From: Hydrogenophaga sp. IBVHS1
GTDB taxonomy: Bacteria; Pseudomonadota; Gammaproteobacteria; Burkholderiales; Burkholderiaceae_C
DNA length: 64,000 bases
NCBI RefSeq assembly: GCF_002127265.1
Contig: NZ_NFUU01000001.1
Location: forward strand, 496,001 to 560,000
Direction: 5' to 3'
This document shows positions 39,437 to 47,422 of the stretch, in pieces. The stretch's first letter is position 1; the number at the start of each line of letters is the position of its first letter. The translations under genes were made by a program, and so were the position numbers. The notes beneath the pieces were generated by a model. That model was given only the letters and a program-made list of their open reading frames with translations, did no database searches and was not told where the DNA came from.

Positions 39437-40461
39437 AGCCCGACCTCATCGTCCAGCGCCCCGAGGGGCTGTATTGCCCGCCGGGAGATTTCTACATCGA
39501 TCCCTGGCGTCGTGTGGACCGGGCCGTGATCACGCATGCGCATGCCGACCACGCGCGCGTGGGGCACGCACACTACCTGGCCACTGCGGTGTCCGAAGGT
39601 TTGCTGCGCTCGCGGCTGGGATCGGACATCACCCTGCAAGGCCTGGCCTATGGCGAGGAGGTGGTGCACAACGGCGTGCGCATTTCGTTGCACCCGGCGG
39701 GCCACGTGCTGGGGTCGGCGCAGGTGCGGCTGGAGCATGAAGGCCAAGTGTGGGTGGCGAGTGGCGACTACCGGCCCACCCCCGCGGGCGCTGTGCCCGA
39801 TCACACCTGCGCACCCTTCGAGCCGGTGCGTTGCCATGTCTTCATCACCGAGTCCACGTTCGGCCTGCCCATTTACCGCTGGCGCCCCGACGCCGAACTG
39901 TTCGCGCAGATCAACCAGTGGTGGGCCGACAACGCCGCCGCCGGGCGCGCCAGCGTGCTGGTGTGCTACAGCCTGGGAAAAGCGCAGCGCATTCTGGGCG
40001 GGGTGGACCCCTCCATCGGCACCATCGTGTGCCATGGCGCCGTCGAGCCGCTCAACCGGGCTTACCGAGCGGCTGGTGTGGCGCTGCCTGAGACGGTGGC
40101 GGTCACCGAAATTGCGGACCCGGCCTTGTTGCGCCGCGCGCTGGTGCTGACGCCGGGTAGCGCGCTGGGTACGCCGTGGATTCGCCGCTTCGGCGATTTT
40201 TCCGATGCCTTTGCCAGCGGCTGGATGCAGGTGCGTGGCATGCGCCGGCGCGGCGGGCACGACCGCGGATTCGTGCTCAGCGATCATGCCGACTGGCCGG
40301 GTCTGCTCGGCGCCATCGAGGCCACTGGTGCCGAGCGCGTCGTCGTCACCCATGGCAGCGCGGTCGAACTGGTGCGACACCTGAGCGAGCAAGGCCTTCG
40401 GGCTGAAGAGTTCCACACCGAGTACGGCGACGATCAAGAAGCTCGCGCCGAAACCGCATGA
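39433..40461 (+). CDS. Ligase-associated DNA exonuclease (metallo-beta-lactamase fold)
   Basis: This 342-residue protein of the beta-lactamase/beta-CASP group has HAHADHARVG (HxHxDH, about 35-44), the ESTFG segment near 138 and SDHADW near 277. The N-terminus LIVQRPEGLYCPPGDFYIDPW is typical of exonucleases paired with ATP-dependent DNA ligases. The start is a TTG overlapping the clsB stop; no ATG or GTG exists before the conserved N-terminus. It overlaps the ligase by 4 bases, so the two are co-translated and probably act together in DNA end repair. Confidence 0.85.
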   Translation: MKPDLIVQRPEGLYCPPGDFYIDPWRRVDRAVITHAHADHARVGHAHYLATAVSEGLLRSRLGSDITLQGLAYGEEVVHNGVRISLHPAGHVLGSAQVRLEHEGQVWVASGDYRPTPAGAVPDHTCAPFEPVRCHVFITESTFGLPIYRWRPDAELFAQINQWWADNAAAGRASVLVCYSLGKAQRILGGVDPSIGTIVCHGAVEPLNRAYRAAGVALPETVAVTEIADPALLRRALVLTPGSALGTPWIRRFGDFSDAFASGWMQVRGMRRRGGHDRGFVLSDHADWPGLLGAIEATGAERVVVTHGSAVELVRHLSEQGLRAEEFHTEYGDDQEARAETA

Positions 40462-42230
40462 ACCGCTTTGCCGCGCTGTTTGCCGAGCTCGATGCCAGCA
40501 CCGCCACCAGCGCCAAGCTGGCCGCGCTGCAGCGCTACCTGGCTGAGGTGGACGATGATGATGCGGCTTGGGCGGTGTACTTTCTCTCGGGCGGCAAGCC
40601 CCGCCAGCTCATCAAGACGGCCCGTTTGCGAGCGCTGGCCACCAAAGCGGCCGGTCTTTCCGATTGGCTGTTTGAAGCTTGCTACCAGACCGTAGGCGAT
40701 CTGGCCGAAACCATCGCGCTGGTGCTGCCCGATGCGGCCGATGCTGGCGGCATGGAAGTCCCGCTGAGTCAATGGATGAACGAGCGCCTGCTGCCGCTGC
40801 GAGGTCAGGACGACGACACCGTGGCCCGCGCCCTGGAGGCCTGGTGGGGCGAGCTCAATCCTGTGGGGCGCTTCCTTCTGGTCAAACTGGTGGGTGGCGG
40901 CTTCCGGGTGGGAGTGAGCAAGCTGCTGGTGCAGCGCGCCATCGCCGCCCATGCGGGGCTCGATGCCCGCCACGTGGCCGCCCGCATGATGGGCTACACC
41001 GACAGCCAGCGCGCGCCCAGCGCGGCCATGTACCGCGCGCTCATCTCGGGTGCAGAGGCCCACGAGGCGGAGCCCAGCCAGCCGTACCCCTTTTTCCTCG
41101 CCAGCGCGCTCGATGCCGACGCCGCCGTGAACCTGCGCGCGCAGGGGGCGGTGGGGGATTGGCTTGCCGAGTGGAAGTTCGATGGCATCCGCGGTCAGAT
41201 CGTCAAGCGGGCCGGGCGGGTATGGGTGTGGTCGCGCGGCGAGGAACTGATGAGCGAGCGCTTTCCCGAGTTGCTTGCGCTGGCGCAGCGCTGGCCCGAT
41301 GGCACCGTGGTCGACGGTGAAATCCTGGTGTGGGACGGTTCCTCCGACGAGCCTCTGCTGCCCGGCAGCGAGAGACCCGGGCGACCCGCGCCGTTTGCCT
41401 TGCTGCAGCAGCGCATCGGCCGCAAGATTCTTGGCCCCAAGGTGCTGGCCGACGCGCCCGTGAGCTTCATGGCTCACGACCTGCTGGAGGCGGCGGGCGA
41501 AGACCTTCGTGGTCTGCCGCAACACCAGCGCCGTTCGCGGCTGGAGGTGTTTGCGCGTTCTGTGGATGACGTGCCAGGGCCGCGCATGTGGCTGTCGCCC
41601 GTGCTTGGAGCCGACACATGGGAGGCGCTCGCCGCGCTGCGCGTGCAGGCCCGCGAACTGGGTGTCGAAGGTCTCATGCTCAAGCACCGCGACAGCGTCT
41701 ATGGAACGGGTCGCCAGAAGCGTGCTGGCGAGGGTGGGTTAATGGCCTGGTGGAAGTGGAAGCTCGATCCGCTCACCGTGGACGGTGTGCTGATCTACGC
41801 TCAGGCCGGCCATGGCCGCCGCGCTTCGGTGTACACCGATTACACGTTTGCCGTCTGGAACCGTGCGCCCGTCGATGCGGCCGAAGCGCAAGCCGTGGTC
41901 GCGGCGATCGCGGAGCGCCGGCCGGCCGACCCCGAGGGCCTTCAACTCGTGGCCTTCACCAAGGCCTACTCGGGGCTGAGCGACGAGGAGTTCGATCGAG
42001 TCGACGCGGTGATCCGCAAGACCACACTGGAGAAGTTTGGCCCGGTGCGCAGTGTGCGGCCCACGCTGGTGTTCGAGCTGGCGTTTGAGGGGATCGCGCG
42101 CAGCGCACGCCACAAGAGTGGTGTCGCCCTGCGCTTCCCGCGCATGCAGCGTCTGCGGCCTGACAAACCGCTGCACGAGGCCGACACCCTGCAGGCCCTG
42201 GAGCGCCTGTTGTTGGCCCCTTCGGGCTGA
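40458..42230 (+). CDS. ATP-dependent DNA ligase
   Basis: This 590-residue ATP-dependent ligase has an N-terminal helical DNA-binding domain (about 1-200). The adenylation domain carries the nucleotidyl lysine K240 in EWKFDGIRGQ (motif I), DGEILVWDG (motif III), EGLMLKHRDS (motif IV) and WWKWKLDP (motif V); the OB domain is C-terminal. It is additional to the NAD-dependent LigA every bacterium carries and is paired with the exonuclease just upstream. Related operons often also hold an Lhr-type helicase and a phosphoesterase; neither follows here. Confidence 0.92.
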   Translation: MNRFAALFAELDASTATSAKLAALQRYLAEVDDDDAAWAVYFLSGGKPRQLIKTARLRALATKAAGLSDWLFEACYQTVGDLAETIALVLPDAADAGGMEVPLSQWMNERLLPLRGQDDDTVARALEAWWGELNPVGRFLLVKLVGGGFRVGVSKLLVQRAIAAHAGLDARHVAARMMGYTDSQRAPSAAMYRALISGAEAHEAEPSQPYPFFLASALDADAAVNLRAQGAVGDWLAEWKFDGIRGQIVKRAGRVWVWSRGEELMSERFPELLALAQRWPDGTVVDGEILVWDGSSDEPLLPGSERPGRPAPFALLQQRIGRKILGPKVLADAPVSFMAHDLLEAAGEDLRGLPQHQRRSRLEVFARSVDDVPGPRMWLSPVLGADTWEALAALRVQARELGVEGLMLKHRDSVYGTGRQKRAGEGGLMAWWKWKLDPLTVDGVLIYAQAGHGRRASVYTDYTFAVWNRAPVDAAEAQAVVAAIAERRPADPEGLQLVAFTKAYSGLSDEEFDRVDAVIRKTTLEKFGPVRSVRPTLVFELAFEGIARSARHKSGVALRFPRMQRLRPDKPLHEADTLQALERLLLAPSG

Positions 42231-42235
42231 AAACC

Positions 42236-42259
42236 CCCTGCTTGCAGGGCGCTATTTTT
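42236..42259 (+). terminator. Probable intrinsic terminator after the DNA ligase
   Basis: CCCTG-CTTG-CAGGG followed after five bases by TTTTT. The stem is short, so this is a moderate call; it would close the long yqjD-to-ligase unit. Confidence 0.5.
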
Positions 42260-42299
42260 CCCATGCGGTGTGGTCATAAGTCCGGTGTTAGCATGCGCC

Positions 42300-43028
42300 A
42301 TGCTGATGAAAGCCGAATCCGACATGACCCCCGCCGCCCCTTCAGACGACGACATCGGCGTGCCCGTTTCTGTGAAGATCCGGGAGCGCGTCAAGGCCGC
42401 TCGCAAGCGTTTTCACTCCAACGACAACATCGCCGAATTCATCCAGCCGGGTGAGCTCGACCAGTTGCTGGAGGAAGTGACCGTGCACATGCAGGGCGTG
42501 CTCGATGCCATGGTGATCGACACCGAGAACGACCACAACACCGGCGACACCGCGCGCCGCGTGGCCAAGATGTACCTCAAGGAAGTGTTCAACGGCCGCT
42601 ACGTGCACGGCCCGAGCGTCACCGAGTTCCCCAATGCCGAGCACCTGAACGAGCTCATGATCGTGGGCCCGATCACCGTGCGCAGCGCGTGTAGCCACCA
42701 CTTCTGTCCTGTCATTGGCCGCATCTGGATCGGCGTCATGCCCAACGAGCACACCAACGTGATCGGCTTGTCCAAGTACGCACGCATGGCCGAGTGGATC
42801 ATGGGCCGGCCGCAGATCCAGGAAGAAGCGGTGGTGCAGCTGGCCGACCTGATCCAGGAAAAAACCCAGCCCGATGGCCTGGCCATCGTGATGGAGGCCA
42901 GCCACTACTGCATGGCCTGGCGAGGTGTGAAGGACATGGACAGCAAGATGATCAATTCGGTCATGCGCGGCGTGTTCCTCAAGGACTCCAACCTCCGGCG
43001 AGAATTCCTCGCGCTCATTCCCCGCTGA
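42300..43028 (+). CDS. folE: GTP cyclohydrolase I (type IA)
   Basis: This is the first enzyme of folate synthesis, GTP to 7,8-dihydroneopterin triphosphate. Zinc ligands lie in ACSHHFCP (two cysteines and a histidine), with active-site NDHNTGDTARR and ASHYCMAWRGVKD. Length is 242 residues from ATG 42300, but ATGs at 42306 and 42324 are equally possible; the first 35 residues are not conserved and none has a strong ribosome site. It is followed after 25 bases by a BLUF protein. Confidence 0.94.
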   Translation: MLMKAESDMTPAAPSDDDIGVPVSVKIRERVKAARKRFHSNDNIAEFIQPGELDQLLEEVTVHMQGVLDAMVIDTENDHNTGDTARRVAKMYLKEVFNGRYVHGPSVTEFPNAEHLNELMIVGPITVRSACSHHFCPVIGRIWIGVMPNEHTNVIGLSKYARMAEWIMGRPQIQEEAVVQLADLIQEKTQPDGLAIVMEASHYCMAWRGVKDMDSKMINSVMRGVFLKDSNLRREFLALIPR

Positions 43029-43053
43029 ACCCCACCCTGCGAAGAAGAACCCC

Positions 43054-43476
43054 ATGCTTGTACGCCTGCTCTACGTCAGTCGCGCGGTCGACAAAGACGC
43101 CAAGGCCATTGAATCCATCCTGGAAGCCTCGCGCTCGCACAACATGGGCAACGGCATCACCGGTGTGCTGTGTTACGGCGGTGGCGTGTTCCTGCAAGCC
43201 ATCGAAGGTGGCCGCACTGCCGTCAACACGCTCTACAACCACATCGTGGCCGACCCTCGCCATGCGGGCGTGGAGCTGCTGCACTACGAAGAAATTTCAG
43301 AGCGCCGGTTTGGTGGCTGGACCATGGGCCAGGTGAACCTCTCCAAGCTCAACACGTCCATCGTGCTGAAGTATTCCGAGCGACCTGAGTTCGATCCCTA
43401 TGCCGTTTCGGGCAAGGTTTCGCTGGCGTTGCTCGAAGAGCTGATGGCCACGGCCAGCATCATCGGTCGCGCCTGA
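43054..43476 (+). CDS. BLUF-domain blue-light sensor protein
   Basis: This 140-residue protein is a single BLUF domain with a short helical C-terminus. The photocycle residues are all present at PixD-like spacing: Tyr7 (LLYVSRA), Asn30, Gln48 (VFLQAIEG), Trp89 and Met91 (GGWTMG). Such short proteins bind FAD non-covalently and signal by contact with a partner, as no output domain is attached. It lies between folE and a DUF429 gene, 25 and 8 bases away, so all three are probably co-transcribed. The target is unknown. Confidence 0.9.
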   Translation: MLVRLLYVSRAVDKDAKAIESILEASRSHNMGNGITGVLCYGGGVFLQAIEGGRTAVNTLYNHIVADPRHAGVELLHYEEISERRFGGWTMGQVNLSKLNTSIVLKYSERPEFDPYAVSGKVSLALLEELMATASIIGRA

Positions 43477-43484
43477 GCGGCGAC

Positions 43485-44318
43485 GTGAATCCGCTTCTGC
43501 TCGGGTGCGATTTCACCAGCGCACCGAGCCGCCGAAAACCCATCACGCTGGCCGTAGGCCATGTCGATCGGGGCCGCGTCTGGCTCGACGCCGTGGAGCG
43601 GTTTGAAACGCTCGAAGCCTGGAGCCAGCGCCTGGCCGCTCCGGGTGAATGGGTCGGCGGCTTCGATCTTCCCTTCGGACTTCCGCGTGAACTCGTCACC
43701 ACGCTGGGCTGGCCCACCGAATGGGCCGCCTGCATGGCTCACTACGCTGCGATGTCACGCCCCGATATTCGCGACGCCTTCTCGGCGTTTTGCCATGCGC
43801 GGCCCGTGGGTGGCAAGTTCGCCCACCGCGCCACCGACGGCCCGGCCGGCTCCAGCCCGAGCATGAAATGGGTCAACCCACCGGTGGCCTACATGCTGCA
43901 CGCCGGTGTACCGCGGCTCATGGCCGCCGGCGTGACGCTGCCTGGCCTGTGGCCCGGCGACGGCAAGCGCGTGGGACTGGAGGCGTATCCGGGCCTTCTC
44001 GCGCGCAGTGTGCTGGGCACGGTTTCGTACAAGAGCGACGATAGAGCCCGCCAGACGCCAGATCGCCTGATCGCACGCAAGACGCTGATCAATGCACTGG
44101 AGAACGGCCAGGCGCCGCTGCTGGTCGCCTGTGGCTTGCGCCTGCGTCTCACCCACGGCCAGCGCGATGCGCTCGCCGACGACGCCAGCGGCGACAGCCT
44201 GGACGCCGTGCTGTGCCTGCTGCAGGCGGCGTGGGCACGGCATCAACACGGTGCGGGGCATCCGCAATGGGGCTTGCCGGCGTTCGATCCGCTGGAGGGC
44301 TGGATCGTCAGCGCCTGA
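43485..44318 (+). CDS. DUF429 domain protein
   Basis: This 277-residue protein starts at a GTG (VNPLLLGCDF) 8 bases after the BLUF stop. It has DUF429 features: an N-terminal GCDFTSAPS strand with an acidic residue, GGFDLPFGLP, EAYPGLLA and the C-terminal DDASGDSLDAVLCLLQAAW segment. The pattern is that of an RNase H-like fold with spaced acidic residues, but no activity is established. Co-directional with folE and the BLUF gene. Confidence 0.78.
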   Translation: MNPLLLGCDFTSAPSRRKPITLAVGHVDRGRVWLDAVERFETLEAWSQRLAAPGEWVGGFDLPFGLPRELVTTLGWPTEWAACMAHYAAMSRPDIRDAFSAFCHARPVGGKFAHRATDGPAGSSPSMKWVNPPVAYMLHAGVPRLMAAGVTLPGLWPGDGKRVGLEAYPGLLARSVLGTVSYKSDDRARQTPDRLIARKTLINALENGQAPLLVACGLRLRLTHGQRDALADDASGDSLDAVLCLLQAAWARHQHGAGHPQWGLPAFDPLEGWIVSA

Positions 44319-44358
44319 GCCTTCAACCCGCGCGACAGTGGGGTCGGCCACCCCTGCC

Positions 44359-44364
44359 TACAAT
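44359..44364 (+). promoter_or_regulatory. Candidate -10 box for the FMN riboswitch transcript
   Basis: TACAAT lies 31 bases before the riboswitch P1 stem, so transcription would start about 24 bases before it. The -35 region is weak. The rest of 44319-44394 shows nothing else I can name. Confidence 0.4.
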
Positions 44365-44394
44365 TCGCGGGTCCGGCCAGCGTGCCGGACAACA

Positions 44395-44582
44395 GCGTTC
44401 TCAGGGCGGGGTGAGATTCCCCACCGGCGGTGATGGTGGCGTGGCGACACGACCACACGAGTGCCGCGAGCGCCCATGTGCCGATTCATTTCGGTGCCTG
44501 GGGTCAGCAGACCCGGTGAGATCCCGGGACCGACGGTAAGGTGTCTGGCAACAGGCTCCAGAGTCCGGATAAAAGAGAGCGC
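44395..44582 (+). promoter_or_regulatory. FMN riboswitch (RFN element)
   Basis: P1 forms between GCGTTCTC (44395-44402) and GAGAGCGC (44575-44582). The conserved core is present: AGGGCGGGGTGAGATTCCCC then ACCGGCGGT near the 5' end, CAGCAGACCCGGTGAGATCC with GACCGACGGT in the middle, and AGTCCGGAT with AAAGAGAG at the 3' end. It binds FMN and should shut off ribH when flavin is plentiful. Downstream GC-rich inverted repeats and a T6 run (44645-44650) could act as the terminator; I could not settle between terminator and ribosome-site masking. Confidence 0.93.
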
Positions 44583-44674
44583 GAGCCGTTTGCCCCGGTG
44601 GTGCTTGCGCGCCGCCGGCTGGCATTCGCGCTTGTGCGCCCTGATTTTTTGGCCAATCCCGACTCGAGGACACC

Positions 44675-45181
44675 ATGAATCAGTCAGAAGCTTCCCTTAC
44701 TCCTCCCACCGTTCAACTGCCGGGCGATCTGCGCTTTGCCTTCGTCGAAGCGTCCTGGCACGCCGATATCGTGCACCAGGCGCGCGACGCCTTTTTTGCA
44801 GAAATGGCTCGAAACGGCTTCGACACCCATGCCATCGACGTGTTCGACGTACCCGGTGCGTTCGAGATCCCGCTGCACGCGCAGCGGCTGGCCCGTTCGG
44901 GCCGCTACGCCGCCGTGGTCGGCAGCGCATTGGTGGTCGACGGCGGCATCTACCGCCACGACTTCGTTTCGCAGACGGTGGTGCAGGCGCTGATGGACGT
45001 GCAGCTCGGTACCGGCGTGCCCATGATCTCGGCCGTGCTCACACCGCACCACTTTCACGAGCACGCCGAGCACCGCAAGTACTTCCTGCGGCACTTTGCC
45101 GTGAAGGGCACCGAAGCCGCGCAGGCCTGCCTGCAGACCGTGGCCGGGCTGCGGCGGCTCGACGAGCGCCTGAGCGCCTGA
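44675..45181 (+). CDS. ribH: 6,7-dimethyl-8-ribityllumazine synthase, RibH2 type
   Basis: This 168-residue lumazine synthase condenses ribitylaminouracil with dihydroxybutanone phosphate to the riboflavin precursor. Instead of the common type I GAVIRGETPHFDY segment it has VVDGGIYRHDFVSQTV (about 88-103) and SAVLTPHHFHEH, resembling the riboswitch-controlled RibH2 paralogues known from Brucella and rhizobia. The FMN riboswitch 92 bases upstream supports this. No ribB or ribE gene is adjacent, so a second, type I ribH in the main rib operon elsewhere is expected. Confidence 0.9.
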   Translation: MNQSEASLTPPTVQLPGDLRFAFVEASWHADIVHQARDAFFAEMARNGFDTHAIDVFDVPGAFEIPLHAQRLARSGRYAAVVGSALVVDGGIYRHDFVSQTVVQALMDVQLGTGVPMISAVLTPHHFHEHAEHRKYFLRHFAVKGTEAAQACLQTVAGLRRLDERLSA

Positions 45182-45232
45182 TACGCTGGCGCTTCCGGGG
45201 CCGTTGATGCGGCCTGTTGAGAGGCCTCCGCC

Positions 45233-46072
45233 ATGACATTGCAGCGCCTTCCCACGCCCGCCCTGCGGCCCTTCGTGGCCATGGTGTGGTCGAGCGAAGG
45301 CGGTGCCACAAGTGGCGGCGAACCATGGGCGCGCGAACACACATTGCCCACCGGCCTGATGCACCTCGTCCTGCGCATGACCGACAGCCCATTGCACATC
45401 GCAGACCCTCAACGCGACGGCGTGGCCAAGCCCGTGGCCACTGCGCTGGTGGGGGGTGCGCGCTCAAGTTTCTATGTGCGGGAGTTTTCTGGTCGCGCGT
45501 GCTCGGTGGGTGCCGTGCTGCGCCCGGGCGCGGCACAGTGTCTGTTTGGCGTGGGTGCGGACGAACTCGCCGAGCGCCACACGCCGCTGGAAGATCTTTG
45601 GAACGCCGATGCTCCTCGCCTGCGGTCACGTTTGCAGGAGAGCCATCGTGCCGAAGACCGTCTGGCCTTGCTTGAGGCCGCGCTTGAGACCCGCCTTCCG
45701 CGAGTGCGAGGCCTGCACCCCGCGATCGCCGCCGCTCTGGCTGAAAGGCCCGGCGCATGGAGCGTCGCGGATGCCGTGCGCCACAGCGGCGTGAGCCACC
45801 GACGCTTCATCGAGCTGTTCCGGCAGTCTGTGGGCTTGCCACCCAAGACCTGGCTTCGGGTGCAGCGTTTCCAGCAGGTGCTCTCGGCCCTCGGGCGGGG
45901 CGTACACGAGCCGCTGGCCGCTCTGGCGGCGGATGCCTGCTACAGCGATCAATCGCATTTCAACCGCGATTTTCTGGCGTTCACCGGTGTTACGCCGCAG
46001 GCCTATCGCCGCGTCTCGCCTCCACATGCCAACCACCTGCCTGTTGAGAGCTTGCCCGCGCGACGGATTTGA
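45233..46072 (+). CDS. AraC-family transcriptional regulator
   Basis: This 279-residue regulator has an N-terminal sensing domain (about 1-140, resembling the DUF6597 group that starts LRPFVAMVWSSEG) and a C-terminal double helix-turn-helix (about 165-262): HSGVSHRRFIELFRQSVGLPP for the first helices and YSDQSHFNRDFLAFTGVTP for the second. The ligand is unknown. It lies 51 bases after ribH and 74 bases before a VOC gene, the likeliest local target, though this is inference. Confidence 0.88.
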   Translation: MTLQRLPTPALRPFVAMVWSSEGGATSGGEPWAREHTLPTGLMHLVLRMTDSPLHIADPQRDGVAKPVATALVGGARSSFYVREFSGRACSVGAVLRPGAAQCLFGVGADELAERHTPLEDLWNADAPRLRSRLQESHRAEDRLALLEAALETRLPRVRGLHPAIAAALAERPGAWSVADAVRHSGVSHRRFIELFRQSVGLPPKTWLRVQRFQQVLSALGRGVHEPLAALAADACYSDQSHFNRDFLAFTGVTPQAYRRVSPPHANHLPVESLPARRI

Positions 46073-46146
46073 GGTCAATTTTTTTCTATACGTCTCTGCA
46101 GTGCATGGGGAAGATGCCGGCTTTCTACAACTTCCCGAGGTGACTC

Positions 46147-46590
46147 ATGAAAATTGAAGAAGTTTTTGCCTACCTGTGCGTGTCCGATACCGCAGCCGCC
46201 ATCGATTTTTACCAGCGCGCGTTCGGCGCGAGCGAAAAATTTCGCCTGACCGAACCCAGTGGCCGCATCGGCCACGCCGAGATGGCGTTTGGCGCCATGA
46301 CAGTGATGGTGTGCGACGAGTTTCCGGAATACGGCATCCGCAGTGCGTCGTCCATCGGTGCGACACCGGTGTCCATTCACCTGCACGTGGACAACGCCGA
46401 TCGCATGATCGAACACGCGCTGGCGGCGGGCGCCACGCTGGAGCGTGAGGCCCAGGACGCGTTCTACGGTGAGCGTTCGGGCGTGGTCCGCGATCCGTTC
46501 GGCCATCGCTGGTTGATCGGCCACGCCATTGAAGACGTGAGCACCGACGAAATGCAGCGCAGGTACACGCGTCTGTTCGACGCCACCTGA
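46147..46590 (+). CDS. VOC superfamily protein, PhnB/glyoxalase-like
   Basis: This 147-residue protein has the paired beta-alpha-beta-beta-beta layout of the vicinal oxygen chelate fold. AAIDFYQRAFGASEKFRL is the usual PhnB-like opening, IGHAEMAFG contains a possible metal ligand, and VRDPFGHRWLIGH ends the second module. Substrate unknown. An AraC regulator lies directly upstream in the same direction. Confidence 0.85.
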   Translation: MKIEEVFAYLCVSDTAAAIDFYQRAFGASEKFRLTEPSGRIGHAEMAFGAMTVMVCDEFPEYGIRSASSIGATPVSIHLHVDNADRMIEHALAAGATLEREAQDAFYGERSGVVRDPFGHRWLIGHAIEDVSTDEMQRRYTRLFDAT

Positions 46591-46679
46591 GCACGGCGTT
46601 TGATGCATCATCGGCACTGCGCTGCGTGGCGGCCATACCGGACGCACCACGGAAGCGCATGAACAAATAGGAAATCTCC

Positions 46680-46901
46680 ATGAACACAGCCAAGTTGGTC
46701 GGCATCATCCTCATCGCAGCCGGCGTCATCGGTCTGGTCTATGGCAGCTTCAGCTACACCAAGGACACCTCGGCCGTGAAACTCGGCCCGGTTGAATTGA
46801 CCGTGAAGGAAAAGGAAACCGTCAACGTGCCGGTGTGGGCCGGTGTGGGCGCCATCGTGGTCGGCGGCCTTTTGCTGGTCATGGGCGGCAAGAAGGGTTG
46901 A
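46680..46901 (+). CDS. DUF3185-like small membrane protein
   Basis: This 73-residue protein has two hydrophobic segments (about 5-22 and 51-69) separated by a charged hairpin containing AVKLGPVELTVKEKETVNVP, the pattern of DUF3185. Function unknown. A GGAAATCTCC stretch precedes the ATG. The secreted nuclease gene begins 4 bases after its stop. Confidence 0.8.
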   Translation: MNTAKLVGIILIAAGVIGLVYGSFSYTKDTSAVKLGPVELTVKEKETVNVPVWAGVGAIVVGGLLLVMGGKKG

Positions 46902-46905
46902 AAGG

Positions 46906-47412
46906 TTGCGCAGGCTGGTCCTGTACCTGTGGCTCTTCACCTGTGGCGCGGCCGGCGCGCAGGCAAGCGCGCCCAGCGAAGGCGATGTCTATGCAGCGCG
47001 CGTGAGCCGCGTGTTCGATGGCGACACCCTTTGGGTCAAACCGGTGTCGGGCGGGCGCTACCGCAAGCTTCGCCTGGACGGCATTGACGCCCCCGAGATC
47101 TGCCAGGCGGGAGGTGAGCTGGCACGCGATGCGCTGGCTTCTCGCGTGCTGAACCAGGTGGTGCAGGTGCGCGTGAGGAGCCACGACGACTACGGACGCG
47201 GGCTGGCGCGCATCAGCCACGGCGACGAAGATGTGGGCGGCTGGCTGGTCTCGCGCGGGCTTGCCTGGTCGTACCGCTGGGGCCGAAGCCCCGGACCCTA
47301 TGCCCGGCAGGAAGAGGCGTCGCGCAAGGCTGGGCTGGGTGTGGTGGCCGACGCGGCGTCCGAGTTGCCGCGCGACTTTCGTCGTCGCCACGGGCCGTGC
47401 CACTTGCCCTGA
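46906..47412 (+). CDS. Secreted thermonuclease-like (SNase domain) protein
   Basis: This 168-residue protein starts at a TTG (MRRLVLYLWLF) with AAGGGTTGAAAGG upstream and has a signal peptide cleaved near GAQASA. The staphylococcal-nuclease domain retains catalytic residues: FDGDT (Ca-binding Asp), RLDGIDAPE (Arg and Glu) and YGRGLARI (second Arg). It would degrade DNA or RNA outside the cytoplasm. Three cysteines remain in the mature part, two near either end. It converges on the MoeB-like gene, 10 bases away. Confidence 0.85.
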   Translation: MRRLVLYLWLFTCGAAGAQASAPSEGDVYAARVSRVFDGDTLWVKPVSGGRYRKLRLDGIDAPEICQAGGELARDALASRVLNQVVQVRVRSHDDYGRGLARISHGDEDVGGWLVSRGLAWSYRWGRSPGPYARQEEASRKAGLGVVADAASELPRDFRRRHGPCHLP

Positions 47413-47422
47413 TGGCGAAATA

